A program made the translations under genes and the position numbers. 64,000 nucleotides of DNA from Gammaproteobacteria bacterium (GTDB lineage: Bacteria; Pseudomonadota; Gammaproteobacteria; Steroidobacterales; Steroidobacteraceae). Location: NCBI GenBank assembly GCA_013289615.1, contig JABCZO010000003.1, positions 98,102-162,101 on the forward strand, given 5' to 3'. How positions within the stretch are numbered: position 1 is the first letter of the stretch; each line of letters begins with the position of its first letter. Positions 1 to 8,103 of this stretch are shown here, piece after piece. The notes beneath the pieces are model-generated. The model made no database searches. It worked only from the letters and a program-made list of their open reading frames with translations, and was not told the DNA's origin.

Positions 1-455
1 TGCGTCTGATCGAGCTGCAGCTGGCTGATCAGATTCTGCGCCGCCTGCGCCTCGTCACGGTCGCGCTGCTGGGTCGCGAAAGTCAGGCGATGCTCGGCGG
101 CGTCGAGTGCGGCCGCTGCCTGCGCCTGGATCTTCAAGGCATCGGCATCATCGAGTCTTGCCAGCGCCTGGCCTTTCTTCACGTTGTCGCCCAGGCGCGC
201 AGAGCGCGACAGCAGCTGGCCGGCGACCCGGAATGACAGTGGCATTTCAAAGCGTGAATGCACTTCGCCGGGAAAGCGCGCCGCCAGCGCGCCATCCACC
301 GCCTCTACCGGCAGCGCTATCACGGTGTGTGCGGGTTCGGCCGGTGCGCTGTGCTTGCTGCAGCCCGACAGCAGGGCGAGCGAGGCGGCAACGGCGCTCA
401 GCCAGGCGGCCGAAGGCCCAAACGCGCCGCTGGCGCGGCGATCATGACGGCTCAT
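1..455 (-). CDS. RND efflux periplasmic adaptor (HlyD/MFP family) lipoprotein, N-terminal part
   Basis: Only the first 151 codons are inside the window; the gene runs off the left edge. The start ATG at 455 has GGAG six bases upstream. The protein opens with a basic stretch and a hydrophobic signal ending in a lipobox (LLSGC), then a membrane-fusion-protein beta strand and half-lipoyl region (PGEVHSRFEMPLSFRVAGQL, GDNVKKGQALARLD), then the start of an alpha-helical coiled coil rich in Ala, Gln and Glu. Adaptors of this family link an inner-membrane RND pump to an outer-membrane channel. The divergent TetR gene suggests a drug- or solvent-inducible pump; the pump gene itself would lie left of the window. 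Confidence 0.9.
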   Translation of the reverse strand, partial: MSRHDRRASGAFGPSAAWLSAVAASLALLSGCSKHSAPAEPAHTVIALPVEAVDGALAARFPGEVHSRFEMPLSFRVAGQLLSRSARLGDNVKKGQALARLDDADALKIQAQAAAALDAAEHRLTFATQQRDRDEAQAAQNLISQLQLDQT

Positions 456-553
456 GCGCTACTCCTTCAAGCCACACCGACGAGCGACCGGGCGAGCCCT
501 GGGGACCGGCGCTCGAGACCCGGCCACCGCCACAACATCCATATCTGAACTCT

Positions 554-569
554 AATACGCATTGGTATT
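554..569. promoter_or_regulatory. Candidate TetR operator between efflux adaptor and tetR
   Basis: AATAC at 554-558 and GTATT at 565-569 form a perfect 5-bp inverted repeat around a 6-bp centre, in an AT-rich patch of the otherwise GC-rich divergent intergenic region (456-625). The position suits a site where the TetR protein encoded at 626 represses both itself and the efflux adaptor. This is inferred from symmetry and position only. Confidence 0.4.
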
Positions 570-625
570 TGAAAGCAACTTTGTATTCTGATGCTGGCGC
601 CGCGAAGACGTGCTAGCATGGGCGC

Positions 626-1234
626 ATGGCACGTCGAAGACTCACTCGCGAGGAAAGTCGTGATCTCACCCGCCAGCGGCTGCTCGAGGCCGGCGCGGTC
701 ATCATCGCCAAGAAGGGCTTGAACGGCGCCAGCGTTGAAGACATCGCCGCCCACGCCGGCTACACCCGCGGCGCGTTCCATTCGAATTTCCGCAGCAAGG
801 CGGAATTGTTCGTCGAGCTTCTCAAGCGCGATCACCAGGACGTGCAACAGGGGCTGCAGCAGATCCTGAGCGCCGGCCTGTCGCTGCAGGACATGCAGCA
901 GCAGCTGCAGATGTTCTACAGCCAGGTTTACCGAGGCAATGTCAGCTACGTCTTGTGGGCCGAAGCGCGGCTGCAGGCGCTGCGCGATGCCAAGTTTCGC
1001 ACCCGGCTGAGCGCCTTGCTGCTGGAGAAACGCGACATGATTGCCTATTTCATCACCCAGTTCAGCGCGGCCATGCACCGGCAGCCGCCCGCGCCGGCTG
1101 GCGATCTGGCGTTCGCCACCATGGCGCTGATTGATGGCATGCGCTTCTACAATGCCTGCCTGCCGGAGCAACTGCCGGACGCCAGCGTGCAGGCGGCCCT
1201 GGGTACAGTATTCAGTGCGACGTTCTTCGACTGA
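626..1234 (+). CDS. TetR/AcrR-family transcriptional repressor
   Basis: 202 aa, a usual TetR length. The N-terminal helix-turn-helix (about residues 10-56) reads as a classic TetR_N domain: TRQRLLEAGAVIIAKKGLNG, then a recognition-helix segment (VEDIAAHAGYTRGAFHSNF) and FRSKAELFVELL. The C-terminal two thirds is a helical ligand-binding domain with no recognisable specificity. It is divergent from the RND adaptor at 1-455 with a 170-bp shared regulatory region, the usual arrangement for a local efflux repressor. The ligand cannot be told from sequence. Confidence 0.93.
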   Translation: MARRRLTREESRDLTRQRLLEAGAVIIAKKGLNGASVEDIAAHAGYTRGAFHSNFRSKAELFVELLKRDHQDVQQGLQQILSAGLSLQDMQQQLQMFYSQVYRGNVSYVLWAEARLQALRDAKFRTRLSALLLEKRDMIAYFITQFSAAMHRQPPAPAGDLAFATMALIDGMRFYNACLPEQLPDASVQAALGTVFSATFFD

Positions 1235-2150
1235 GGCAATCGCGCTCATCCTCGGCGCGCTGGCGCTGCTGCTAGCGCGGTTGCCGGCGGCGCACAGCGC
1301 CGCGGCACCGGCACCTGCGCCGGCGCCCGCGCTGCAGCTGCAGGATGACGAACAGCGCCCGCTCGAGCTGGCGCGCCCGGCGCAGCGCATCGTCAGCCTG
1401 GCACCCGGGGCCACGGCGATGCTGTTTGCCGCCGGGGCCGGGGCGCACGTGGTCGGCACCAGCCAGTACTCCAACGAGCCGGAAGCGGCCAAAGCAATCG
1501 AGCGCATCGGCGATGCCCAGAGCTTCGACCTGGAGCGCATCCTGGCGCTGCATCCGGACGTGGTGGTGGTGTGGAGCGGCGGCACCTCGGCAACGCAGCT
1601 CGCGCGCCTGCAAGGCGTCGGTCTTCGCATCTATCGGCATCGCCTGACCGGCCTGGACGATCTTCCATCGAGCCTGCTGCGCTTGGGTCGCCTGGCCGGC
1701 ACGCCAGCGCAGGCGCAGGCGGCCGCCGCGCAGTTCGGCGAGCGGATCGCGGCGCTGCGCGGCCTCTACCGGCAGGCGCCGCCGGCCACGGTGCTGATCC
1801 AGGTGTGGAACCGGCCGATCTATACGGTCGGCCGCACCCAGATCATGACCGATGTGATTCACGCCTGCGGCTATCGCAACGTCTACGAGGACCTTGGCGA
1901 TCCGGGACCAGCGGTCACGCTCGAGTCGGTACTGGCGCGCGACCCGCAGATCATCCTGGCGCTGCCACCCGACCAGAAAGCCGGGCTCGAGTGGCTGGCC
2001 GCCTGGCAGGCCTATCCGTCGATGCAGGCGGTGCGTTCCGGACGCGTGATCTCATGGACCGACCAGCGCCTGAGCCGCCTCGGGCCCAGTATCGTCGACG
2101 CGGCCGAGGACCTGTGCCGTGCCCTGCGCCAGCCGCCAGCGCGTTCCTGA
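1215..2150 (+). CDS. ABC-type cobalamin/Fe-siderophore substrate-binding protein (BtuF-like)
   Basis: A GTG at 1215 gives a 311-aa protein that begins MRRSSTEAIALILGAL, a good Sec signal peptide; longer in-frame starts lie inside tetR and lack a signal. It overlaps the end of tetR by 20 bases. The mature part has the helical-backbone metal-receptor pattern: RIVSLAPGATAMLFAAGAG, then an ERIGDAQSFDLERILALHPD segment, the DVVVVW strand and a C-terminal lobe (ESVLARDPQIILALPP). Family members bind B12, haem or ferric chelates in the periplasm and hand them to an ABC importer. No permease or ATPase gene is adjacent, so the partner is elsewhere. Confidence 0.82.
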   Translation: MRRSSTEAIALILGALALLLARLPAAHSAAAPAPAPAPALQLQDDEQRPLELARPAQRIVSLAPGATAMLFAAGAGAHVVGTSQYSNEPEAAKAIERIGDAQSFDLERILALHPDVVVVWSGGTSATQLARLQGVGLRIYRHRLTGLDDLPSSLLRLGRLAGTPAQAQAAAAQFGERIAALRGLYRQAPPATVLIQVWNRPIYTVGRTQIMTDVIHACGYRNVYEDLGDPGPAVTLESVLARDPQIILALPPDQKAGLEWLAAWQAYPSMQAVRSGRVISWTDQRLSRLGPSIVDAAEDLCRALRQPPARS

Positions 2151-2157
2151 CACATTC

Positions 2158-2187
2158 TTGACGCACGGCCGCGGCGCTCGCCATACT
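2158..2187 (+). promoter_or_regulatory. Predicted sigma-70 promoter of the trp operon
   Basis: TTGACG at 2158-2163 and CATACT at 2182-2187, 18 bp apart, match the sigma-70 consensus at 5/6 and 4/6 positions. A start site about seven bases past the -10 would be near 2194, only two or three bases before the trpL ATG at 2197, so the leader mRNA may be essentially leaderless. No Shine-Dalgarno is visible before trpL, which agrees. Confidence 0.5.
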
Positions 2188-2196
2188 CCGGCGCCT

Positions 2197-2283
2197 ATGT
2201 CAGTGATCGTCGGGTCCGCCGGTGCGTGGTGGTGGCGCAGCTTCGCTAGCGGAGTGGGCGCTGGACGTTGCGGCATGTCTTAA
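2197..2283 (+). CDS. trpL: trp operon leader peptide
   Basis: A 28-codon open frame, MSVIVGSAGAWWWR followed by 14 further residues and TAA, with three consecutive TGG codons at 2227-2235. It sits between a promoter and a terminator hairpin directly ahead of trpE. In ribosome-mediated attenuation the ribosome stalls at these codons when charged tRNA-Trp is scarce. The tail after the Trp run is long and basic/Gly-rich and may have no function as a peptide. Too short for most gene finders. Confidence 0.85.
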   Translation: MSVIVGSAGAWWWRSFASGVGAGRCGMS

Positions 2284-2342
2284 TTCGAATCTAACAGGTA
2301 CAAGCAAACACCAGACCCATCTCCGGAAGCATCCGGGATGGG
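2215..2342 (+). promoter_or_regulatory. trp transcription attenuator (regions 1:2, 2:3, 3:4)
   Basis: Complementary segments can be placed by eye. Region 1 TCCGC (2215-2219) pairs with GCGGA (2249-2253). Region 2 CGGAGTGGG (2250-2258) pairs with region 3 (2316-2325, CCCA, a bulged T, then CTCCG), giving a nine-pair antiterminator. Region 3 also pairs with region 4 (2333-2342) to form the terminator. The Trp codons at 2227-2235 lie just 3' of region 1, so a stalled ribosome would mask region 1, free region 2 to pair with region 3 and allow read-through into trpE. This is the enterobacterial logic with different sequence. Confidence 0.8.
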
Positions 2343-2348
2343 TTTTTT
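2316..2348 (+). terminator. trp attenuator terminator
   Basis: CCCATC-TCCGG (2316-2326) pairs with CCGG-GATGGG (2333-2342), interrupted by one bulge and closed by a six-base loop, followed at once by six T residues (2343-2348). It is an intrinsic terminator only six bases upstream of the trpE ATG (2355). Its 3' arm, GGGATGGG, is also the only purine-rich stretch that could serve as the trpE ribosome-binding site, so RNA folding may affect both transcription and translation. Confidence 0.85.
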
Positions 2349-2354
2349 ATTATT

Positions 2355-3740
2355 ATGAAGCCGCCCTTCGACATCGCCGGCGATTTCGACACACCGGTGT
2401 CGGCGTTCGCCAAACTCGCGCCGTTCGAGCCGCGCTTTCTTCTCGAAAGCGTCGAGGGCGGCGAGCGCATCGCACGTTATTCCTTCATCGGCTTTGGCGA
2501 CGTGCTGCAGGTGCGGCTCGACCAGCAGTCGTTCGTGCTCGGTGACGAACGGCGTGCGCTGCCGCGTACCCAGGCGGAACTGCTCGACGGCCTGCGCACC
2601 GCGTTGCGCCGGCTGCCGTCCCCGACCCCGACGCTCGGACAGGTGCCGCTGGCGGGCGGCCTGGTCGGCTTTACCTCCTACGACGTCGTGCGTTTTTTCG
2701 AGCGCCTGCCACAACGCCTGGCGCCGCTGCCGGCCGTGCCGCTGCTGCATTACCTGGCGCCGCGCTCGCTGCTGGTATTCGATCACGTCAGCCGCGGCAT
2801 TGCGCTGCTGCACGCCGGCAGCGACGCGGAGCGCGAATCGCTGCGCCGCGAGCTGATCCGCGCGCTGCGCGGTGCGGTGCCCTTCATCCGCACCGGCGGC
2901 GGCTTCAGCGTGCCGACACCGGCGTTGACGCGCGCTGAATACATCGGCGGCGTGCAGCGGGTGCAGGACTACATCGGCGCCGGCGACGTCTACCAGCTGG
3001 TGCTGTCATCGCGCTTCGCGGGCCGGCATGCGCTCGACCCGTTCCAGGTCTATCGCGCGCTGCGGCTGATCAACCCATCGCCCTACATGTACTTCTGCCG
3101 GCTCGGTGCCATGACCGTGGTGGGCTCATCACCCGAGGCACTCGTGAAGCTCAGCCGCGGGCAGGCGGAGCTGCGGCCGATTGCCGGCACGCGACCGCGG
3201 GCCGACGATGCGCTGGTCGATGCACGGCTGGAGGCCGAACTGCGCGCCGATATCAAGGAAAATGCCGAACACGTGATGCTGGTGGATCTGGCGCGCAATG
3301 ACCTGGGCCGCGTTGCCATCCCCGGCAGTGTGCGGGTCGAACCGTATCGCTCGATCGAGCGTTACAGCCACGTGATGCACATCGTCAGCGGCGTGCGCGG
3401 CCAGCTCGCGGCGCAGTGCGACGCCTTCGACCTGTTCGCTGCAACGTTTCCGGCCGGCACGCTGGTCGGTGCGCCCAAGGTGCGGGCCATGGAAATCATC
3501 GAGGAGCTCGAGCCGGTGAGGCGCGGCCTGTACGGCGGCACGATCGGCTACTTCGGAGCCCAGGGCGATATGGATCAGGCGATCACGATACGCACGCTGG
3601 TGTTTCATGACGATGAGTACAGCTACCAGGCCGGCGCCGGCATCGTCGCCGACAGCATACCGGCGGCCGAGCACGATGAGGTGCTCGCCAAGAGTGCGGC
3701 GCTGCTGGGCGCGCTGAAACTCGCGGAGGAGGGCCTGTGA
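2355..3740 (+). CDS. trpE: Anthranilate synthase component I
   Basis: 461 aa. It converts chorismate plus ammonia (from TrpG) to anthranilate, the first committed step of tryptophan synthesis. The N-terminal FLLESVEGGERIARYSFIG carries the LLES element associated with tryptophan feedback binding. The C-terminal chorismate-binding domain shows NPSPYMYFCRLG, LRPIAGTRPRADD, the ENAEHVMLVDLARNDLGRV block, YSHVMHIVSGVRG, TFPAGTLVGAPKVRAME and YGGTIGYFG. It is first in a translationally coupled operon and overlaps trpG by four bases (GTGA at 3737-3740). Expression is controlled by the attenuator just upstream. All key family motifs look intact. Confidence 0.97.
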   Translation: MKPPFDIAGDFDTPVSAFAKLAPFEPRFLLESVEGGERIARYSFIGFGDVLQVRLDQQSFVLGDERRALPRTQAELLDGLRTALRRLPSPTPTLGQVPLAGGLVGFTSYDVVRFFERLPQRLAPLPAVPLLHYLAPRSLLVFDHVSRGIALLHAGSDAERESLRRELIRALRGAVPFIRTGGGFSVPTPALTRAEYIGGVQRVQDYIGAGDVYQLVLSSRFAGRHALDPFQVYRALRLINPSPYMYFCRLGAMTVVGSSPEALVKLSRGQAELRPIAGTRPRADDALVDARLEAELRADIKENAEHVMLVDLARNDLGRVAIPGSVRVEPYRSIERYSHVMHIVSGVRGQLAAQCDAFDLFAATFPAGTLVGAPKVRAMEIIEELEPVRRGLYGGTIGYFGAQGDMDQAITIRTLVFHDDEYSYQAGAGIVADSIPAAEHDEVLAKSAALLGALKLAEEGL

Positions 3741-4333
3741 GGGCGCGCTTGCTGCTGATCGATAACTACGACTCCTTCACCTACAACCTGGTGCAGGGGT
3801 TCCTGGTGCTGGGCGCGGACGTGCGTGTCTATCGCAACGACGCCATCACGGTGGAAGAAGCGCGCGCGCTGGCCCCGACGCACCTGTGCATCTCGCCCGG
3901 TCCTGGCACGCCGCAGCGCGCCGGGGTATCAATGCCGATGGTGCGCGCTTTCGCCGGACTGATCCCGGTGTTTGGCGTGTGCCTCGGGCATCAATCGATC
4001 GTCGAGGTGTTCGGCGGCACGGTGCTGCGCGCCGGCCGGCTGATGCATGGCAAGACCTCGCTGATCGATCACGACGAACGCGGCGTGTTCGAGGATGTTG
4101 CCGCGGGCTGCGAGGTCGGCCGCTATCACTCGCTGATAGCCGAAGCCGATTCGATGCCGGCCGAGCTCGAGGTCAGCGCCCGTACGGCCGAAGGCGAGAT
4201 CATGGGCGTGCGCCACCGTCAGCTGATGGTCGAGGGCGTACAGTTTCATCCAGAGAGCGTGCTGACGCCGGACGGACCGGCGATGATGCGCAATTTCCTG
4301 CGCTTCAGCGGCGGCGAGCGCGGCGCGGATTGA
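3737..4333 (+). CDS. trpG: Anthranilate synthase component II, glutamine amidotransferase
   Basis: 198 aa class-I glutamine amidotransferase supplying ammonia to TrpE. It shows the start LLLIDNYDSFTYNLVQ, the oxyanion loop SPGPGTP, the nucleophile Cys in FGVCLGHQ and the catalytic His/Glu in VQFHPES. It begins with GTG inside the trpE stop (GTGA overlap), implying coupled translation. TrpG is a separate polypeptide here, not fused to TrpD as in E. coli. The same subunit may also serve aminodeoxychorismate synthase (PabA role), which is common but cannot be shown from sequence. Confidence 0.96.
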   Translation: MRARLLLIDNYDSFTYNLVQGFLVLGADVRVYRNDAITVEEARALAPTHLCISPGPGTPQRAGVSMPMVRAFAGLIPVFGVCLGHQSIVEVFGGTVLRAGRLMHGKTSLIDHDERGVFEDVAAGCEVGRYHSLIAEADSMPAELEVSARTAEGEIMGVRHRQLMVEGVQFHPESVLTPDGPAMMRNFLRFSGGERGAD

Positions 4334-4343
4334 GGTCACGCTC

Positions 4344-5402
4344 ATGACTGACGCCCTGGTGCTGCGTGCGATGCTCGATCGGCTGCTCGAGCGCGAGAAT
4401 CTCAGTCAGCAGGAGGCCGCGCAGCTGCTGACCGCGCTGACCGCGCATGACCTGGCGCCGGCGCTCGCCGGCGCACTGCTGGCCGCGTTGCAGGCCAAGG
4501 GCGTCACGGCCGAGGAGTTGCGCGGCTTTGCCGGATCGATGCGCTCGCTGGCGCGCCTGCCGCAGCTGCCGGCACTGCCCGACGCAGTCGATATCGTCGG
4601 CACCGGCGGGGATCGCTCCGGCAGCCTGAATCTGTCCACCGGCGCCGCGCTGCTGGCGGCTGCCTGCGGACTGCCGGTGGTCAAGCACGGCAATCGCGCG
4701 ATCTCGAGCCGCGCCGGCAGCGCCGACGTACTGGAGGCGCTGGGGCTGCCGCTGCCGCTGGACGAAACCGCGGCCGGCCGCTGCTTTGCCGCGCTCGGCT
4801 TTACCTTTCTGTTTGCGCCCTACTACCACGCCGCCACCAGGAGCATCGCACCGGTGCGCGCGGCACTGGGGGTGCGCACCGTGTTCAACCTGCTTGGCCC
4901 GCTGAGTAACCCGGCGGCGCCGCCACACCTGGTGATCGGCGCCTTCAGCATCGCGACCGCGGAACTGATGGCGCATTCGCTGGTCGGCAGCGGCATCAAA
5001 CGCGCCTTCGTGATTCACGGCGCCGAAGGCTGGGACGAGCCGACACCGATCGGCAGCTTTACGCTGTTCGATGTCGGTGCCGAGAGCGTGCGCCGCGAGC
5101 AGCGCACACCGGCCGATTATGGTTTACCGCAGTGCGATGCCGGCGCGCTGGCCGGCGCCGACGCTCCTCACAATGCGCTCGAGCTCACGCGCGTGCTGCA
5201 CGGCGGCGGCGGCGCGGCGCATCGGCACGCGCTGCTGCTCGGCGCCGCACTGGCGCTGGAAGTCAGCGGCCGCGAGAGTTCCGCCACGCTGGCGATCGCG
5301 CGCGCAGCGCAGGCGATCGACGGGGGTGCTGCCGCCGATCTGCTGTTGCGTCTGGAGCGCTTCGGCGCCGAGGAAAAACTGCGTGCGAGTCCCGGCCTGT
5401 GA
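4344..5402 (+). CDS. trpD: Anthranilate phosphoribosyltransferase
   Basis: 352 aa. It transfers phosphoribose from PRPP to anthranilate. The PRPP-binding motif DIVGTGGDRSGSLNLSTG, the anthranilate-site KHGNRAISSRAGSADVLEALG and the metal-binding region are present and in order, after a short helical N-terminal domain. It starts ten bases after trpG, with a GAGG-type sequence upstream, and overlaps trpC by four bases (GTGA, 5399-5402). Length is normal for the family. Confidence 0.96.
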   Translation: MTDALVLRAMLDRLLERENLSQQEAAQLLTALTAHDLAPALAGALLAALQAKGVTAEELRGFAGSMRSLARLPQLPALPDAVDIVGTGGDRSGSLNLSTGAALLAAACGLPVVKHGNRAISSRAGSADVLEALGLPLPLDETAAGRCFAALGFTFLFAPYYHAATRSIAPVRAALGVRTVFNLLGPLSNPAAPPHLVIGAFSIATAELMAHSLVGSGIKRAFVIHGAEGWDEPTPIGSFTLFDVGAESVRREQRTPADYGLPQCDAGALAGADAPHNALELTRVLHGGGGAAHRHALLLGAALALEVSGRESSATLAIARAAQAIDGGAAADLLLRLERFGAEEKLRASPGL

Positions 5403-6226
5403 GCGCGGATTTTCTCGCCGCGATGGCACAGGCCAGTCACGCGCGGGTCGCGCGCGCGCAGCAGCTTTGTCCGCAGCAAGAACTTCAGGCTCTGGCCAGG
5501 GCGGTGCCGAGGGCACCAGCGCTGCGGCTGTCGCAACACGGCTTTGATCTGATCGCCGAGGTCAAGCGGCGCTCGCCGGCGGCCGGACAGCTCAGGCCAG
5601 CCAGCGATGACATCGCCGTGCGCGTGGCCGCGTACGCCGATGCCGGCGCCGCGGCCATCTCGGTCCTGACCGAGCCCAGCCGCTTCGATGGCACGCTAGC
5701 GCATGTCACACAGGCGGCGCAGGGGCTGGCGGGGCGCATCCCGGTGATGCGCAAGGATTTCCTTGTCGATGCCTACCAGGTGTATGAGGCGCGGCTGGCC
5801 GGGGCGGGCGGCGTGCTGATCATTCTGCGCATGCTGACCCGTGCCCAGATCGAAGCACTGCTCGAGGCCGCGGCACAGCTGGAACTGTTCACGCTGCTGG
5901 AAGCTTTCGATGAGGTCGATCTGAAACTGGCGGCCGAACTGGTGCGCGAGCATGGGCGGCGCGCAGCGCTACTGGTGGGGGTGAATTGCCGCGACCTGGT
6001 GACGCTCAAGGTCGTGCCCGGCAGGCTCGAGGCGCTGGCGCCGCTGCTGCCGCGCACGGTGCCGCGGGTGGCCGAGAGCGGGGTGTCGACCGGCGCCGAC
6101 GCGGCGCGCCTGGCGGCCGAGGGCTATGACGTCGCGCTGGTGGGCAGCGCGCTGATGCAATCGGGCGATCCGCTCAAGCTCGCCGCCTCGATGCTGGCGG
6201 CCGGGCGCGCCGGCGCACGGGCCTGA
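5399..6226 (+). CDS. trpC: Indole-3-glycerol phosphate synthase
   Basis: 275 aa TIM barrel that closes the indole ring from CdRP. The start is taken as the GTG at 5399, overlapping the trpD stop and giving MSADFLAAMAQASHARV, the usual TrpC N-terminus; longer in-frame extensions read through trpD and are rejected. Catalytic motifs seen are EVKRRSPAAG, PVMRKDFLVDAYQVYEAR, GVNCRDLVTLKV and RVAESGVSTG, plus the phosphate site VGSALM. It is monofunctional, unlike the TrpC-TrpF fusion of enterobacteria; trpF follows after a seven-base gap. Confidence 0.96.
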   Translation: MSADFLAAMAQASHARVARAQQLCPQQELQALARAVPRAPALRLSQHGFDLIAEVKRRSPAAGQLRPASDDIAVRVAAYADAGAAAISVLTEPSRFDGTLAHVTQAAQGLAGRIPVMRKDFLVDAYQVYEARLAGAGGVLIILRMLTRAQIEALLEAAAQLELFTLLEAFDEVDLKLAAELVREHGRRAALLVGVNCRDLVTLKVVPGRLEALAPLLPRTVPRVAESGVSTGADAARLAAEGYDVALVGSALMQSGDPLKLAASMLAAGRAGARA

Positions 6227-6233
6227 GGCTGTC

Positions 6234-6839
6234 ATGTGGCTGAAGATCTGCGGCATGACCGACCCGGATGCGGTGCAAGCGGCGCTGGCGGCACGGGTGG
6301 ACGCGATCGGGTTCGTGTTCTCGGCGTCGGTACGCCGGCTGGAACCCGCGCAGGCGGCGCAGCTGGCGGCTGGTGCGCGCTCTCGTGCCACCCTGGTCGC
6401 CGTGACCTTGCATCCGCAACAGCCGCTGATCGACCAGATAATCCGCGTATTCAAGCCCGACGCGCTGCAGGCCGACCTGTCCGACTTCGAGCGCCTGCGC
6501 CTGCCCGATACGCTGGCGCGCCTGCCGGTGCTGCGCGCCGATGTCGCTGCCGGCACCCCGCTGCCGCGCCGATTCCTGTTCGAAGGCGCGCGCAGCGGCA
6601 GCGGCGCAGCAGCGGATTGGGAAACGGCCGCGAGGCTGGCGCGTGCGAGCGAACTGATACTGGCCGGCGGGCTCAATGTGCACAATATCGCCGCCGCGAT
6701 CCGCGCCGTGCGACCCTATGGCGTCGATGTGTCGAGCGGTGTCGAGTCGGCTCCGGGCCGCAAGAGCGTGCAGAAGATCGCTGAATTTGTCGAAGCCGCG
6801 AGGGCGGCATTGCAGGGGATGGCTCATGATGCAAATTGA
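6234..6839 (+). CDS. trpF: Phosphoribosylanthranilate isomerase
   Basis: 201 aa TIM barrel performing the Amadori rearrangement of PRA to CdRP. The general-base Cys is in LKICGMTDPDAV near the N-terminus, and the phosphate site reads ELILAGGLNVHNI and GVDVSSGVES. The second catalytic acid, normally Asp in an L-L-D-A/S-type strand, appears as Glu here (RFLFEGARSGSG). That is conservative and may be normal in some lineages, but it is noted. The frame runs 14 bases into trpB, so translation is probably coupled. Confidence 0.94.
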   Translation: MWLKICGMTDPDAVQAALAARVDAIGFVFSASVRRLEPAQAAQLAAGARSRATLVAVTLHPQQPLIDQIIRVFKPDALQADLSDFERLRLPDTLARLPVLRADVAAGTPLPRRFLFEGARSGSGAAADWETAARLARASELILAGGLNVHNIAAAIRAVRPYGVDVSSGVESAPGRKSVQKIAEFVEAARAALQGMAHDAN

Positions 6840-8103
6840 ACAGATTGATACGGTGCCGGAACACGAGCGCGCGCTGGCGGATCTGCTGGCGGGGCGTTAC
6901 CCGGACGAGCGCGGGCGCTACGGGGCGTTTGGCGGTCGCTACGTGCCGGAGACGCTGATTCCGGCGCACGAAAGACTGGAGCGCGGCGCACGCCGCTGGC
7001 TCGCGGATGCTGAATTTCAATCCGAGCTGGATCAGCAACTGCGCGACTGGGTAGGCCGGCCGACGCCGATCAGCCCGGCGCCGCACCTGTCGAAGCGCTG
7101 GGGCGCGCAGGTGTGGCTAAAGCGCGAGGACCTCGCGCACACCGGTGCGCACAAGATCAACAACGCGCTCGGCCAGGCACTGCTGGCGCGCCGGCTGGGT
7201 GCCAGGCGCGTGGTGGCGGAGACCGGCGCGGGCCAGCATGGGGTCGCCAGCGCGGCGGCTTGCGCGCGCGTCGGCCTGCCGTGCACGGTGTACATGGGCG
7301 AGGTCGACATGGCGCGCCAGGCGCCCAATGTCGGGCGAATGAAGCTGCTCGGGGCCACCGTGGTTGCGGTCGCGAGCGGCGATCGTACGCTGCGTGCGGC
7401 GATCGACGAGGCGCTGCGTGACTGGGTCTCCGATCCGACCAGCAGCTACTACCTGCTCGGTTCGGCGGTGGGCGCTCATCCCTATCCGTACATCGTTCGC
7501 GAACTGCAGGCGATCATCGGGCGCGAAGCTCGTGCGCAGATGCTCGAGCACGCCGGTGCGCTGCCCGATCTGGTGGTCGCCTGCGTCGGCGGCGGATCGA
7601 ATGCCATCGGCCTGTTTCACGCTTTTCTCGGCGATCGCAGCGTCGCCATGCTCGGCGTCGAGGCCGGCGGCCGCGGCGCCGGACTGGGAGACAATGCGGC
7701 CACGCTGGTCTACGGCCACCCCGGGGTGCTGCACGGGAGTTATTCGATGCTGCTGCAGGATCGACACGGCCAGATCCAGGAGACGCATTCGATATCGGCC
7801 GGGCTGGACTATCCTGGCGTGGGCCCGGAACACGCGCTGCTGGCATCGATCGGTCGCGTGCGCTACGAGGCGGCGAGCGACGATGAGGCACTTGCGGCGG
7901 TGAAGGAATGCTGTGAGTGCGAAGGCATCCTGCCGGCGATCGAGAGCGCGCACGCGCTCGCCGGGGCGCGCCGTTGGGCCGCATCGCATCCCGGTACGCG
8001 CATCCTGGTCGGGGTGTCGGGGCGCGGCGATAAGGACATGCTGACGCTGACCCAGAGCTTGCTGGCGCCGCTCGCCTCGGCGCTCAAAGAGGCTCAGCCA
8101 TGA
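6826..8103 (+). CDS. trpB: Tryptophan synthase beta chain
   Basis: 425 aa PLP enzyme condensing indole with serine. The tandem ATG codons at 6826 and 6829 follow AGGGGA; longer upstream in-frame starts lie inside trpF and are rejected. It shows YGAFGGRYVPETL near the start, the PLP lysine in HTGAHKINNALGQ, ETGAGQHGVASA, and the phosphate-binding loop CVGGGSNAIG. The N-terminus before the conserved GGRYVPE is about 20 residues longer than in E. coli TrpB. It ends in an ATGA overlap with trpA. Confidence 0.97.
   Translation: MMQIEQIDTVPEHERALADLLAGRYPDERGRYGAFGGRYVPETLIPAHERLERGARRWLADAEFQSELDQQLRDWVGRPTPISPAPHLSKRWGAQVWLKREDLAHTGAHKINNALGQALLARRLGARRVVAETGAGQHGVASAAACARVGLPCTVYMGEVDMARQAPNVGRMKLLGATVVAVASGDRTLRAAIDEALRDWVSDPTSSYYLLGSAVGAHPYPYIVRELQAIIGREARAQMLEHAGALPDLVVACVGGGSNAIGLFHAFLGDRSVAMLGVEAGGRGAGLGDNAATLVYGHPGVLHGSYSMLLQDRHGQIQETHSISAGLDYPGVGPEHALLASIGRVRYEAASDDEALAAVKECCECEGILPAIESAHALAGARRWAASHPGTRILVGVSGRGDKDMLTLTQSLLAPLASALKEAQP

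Noticed and set aside
467..1630. 387-aa minus-strand open frame across tetR and the binding-protein gene
   Set aside because: No family motifs; it is a shadow of two well-supported plus-strand genes in high-GC sequence.
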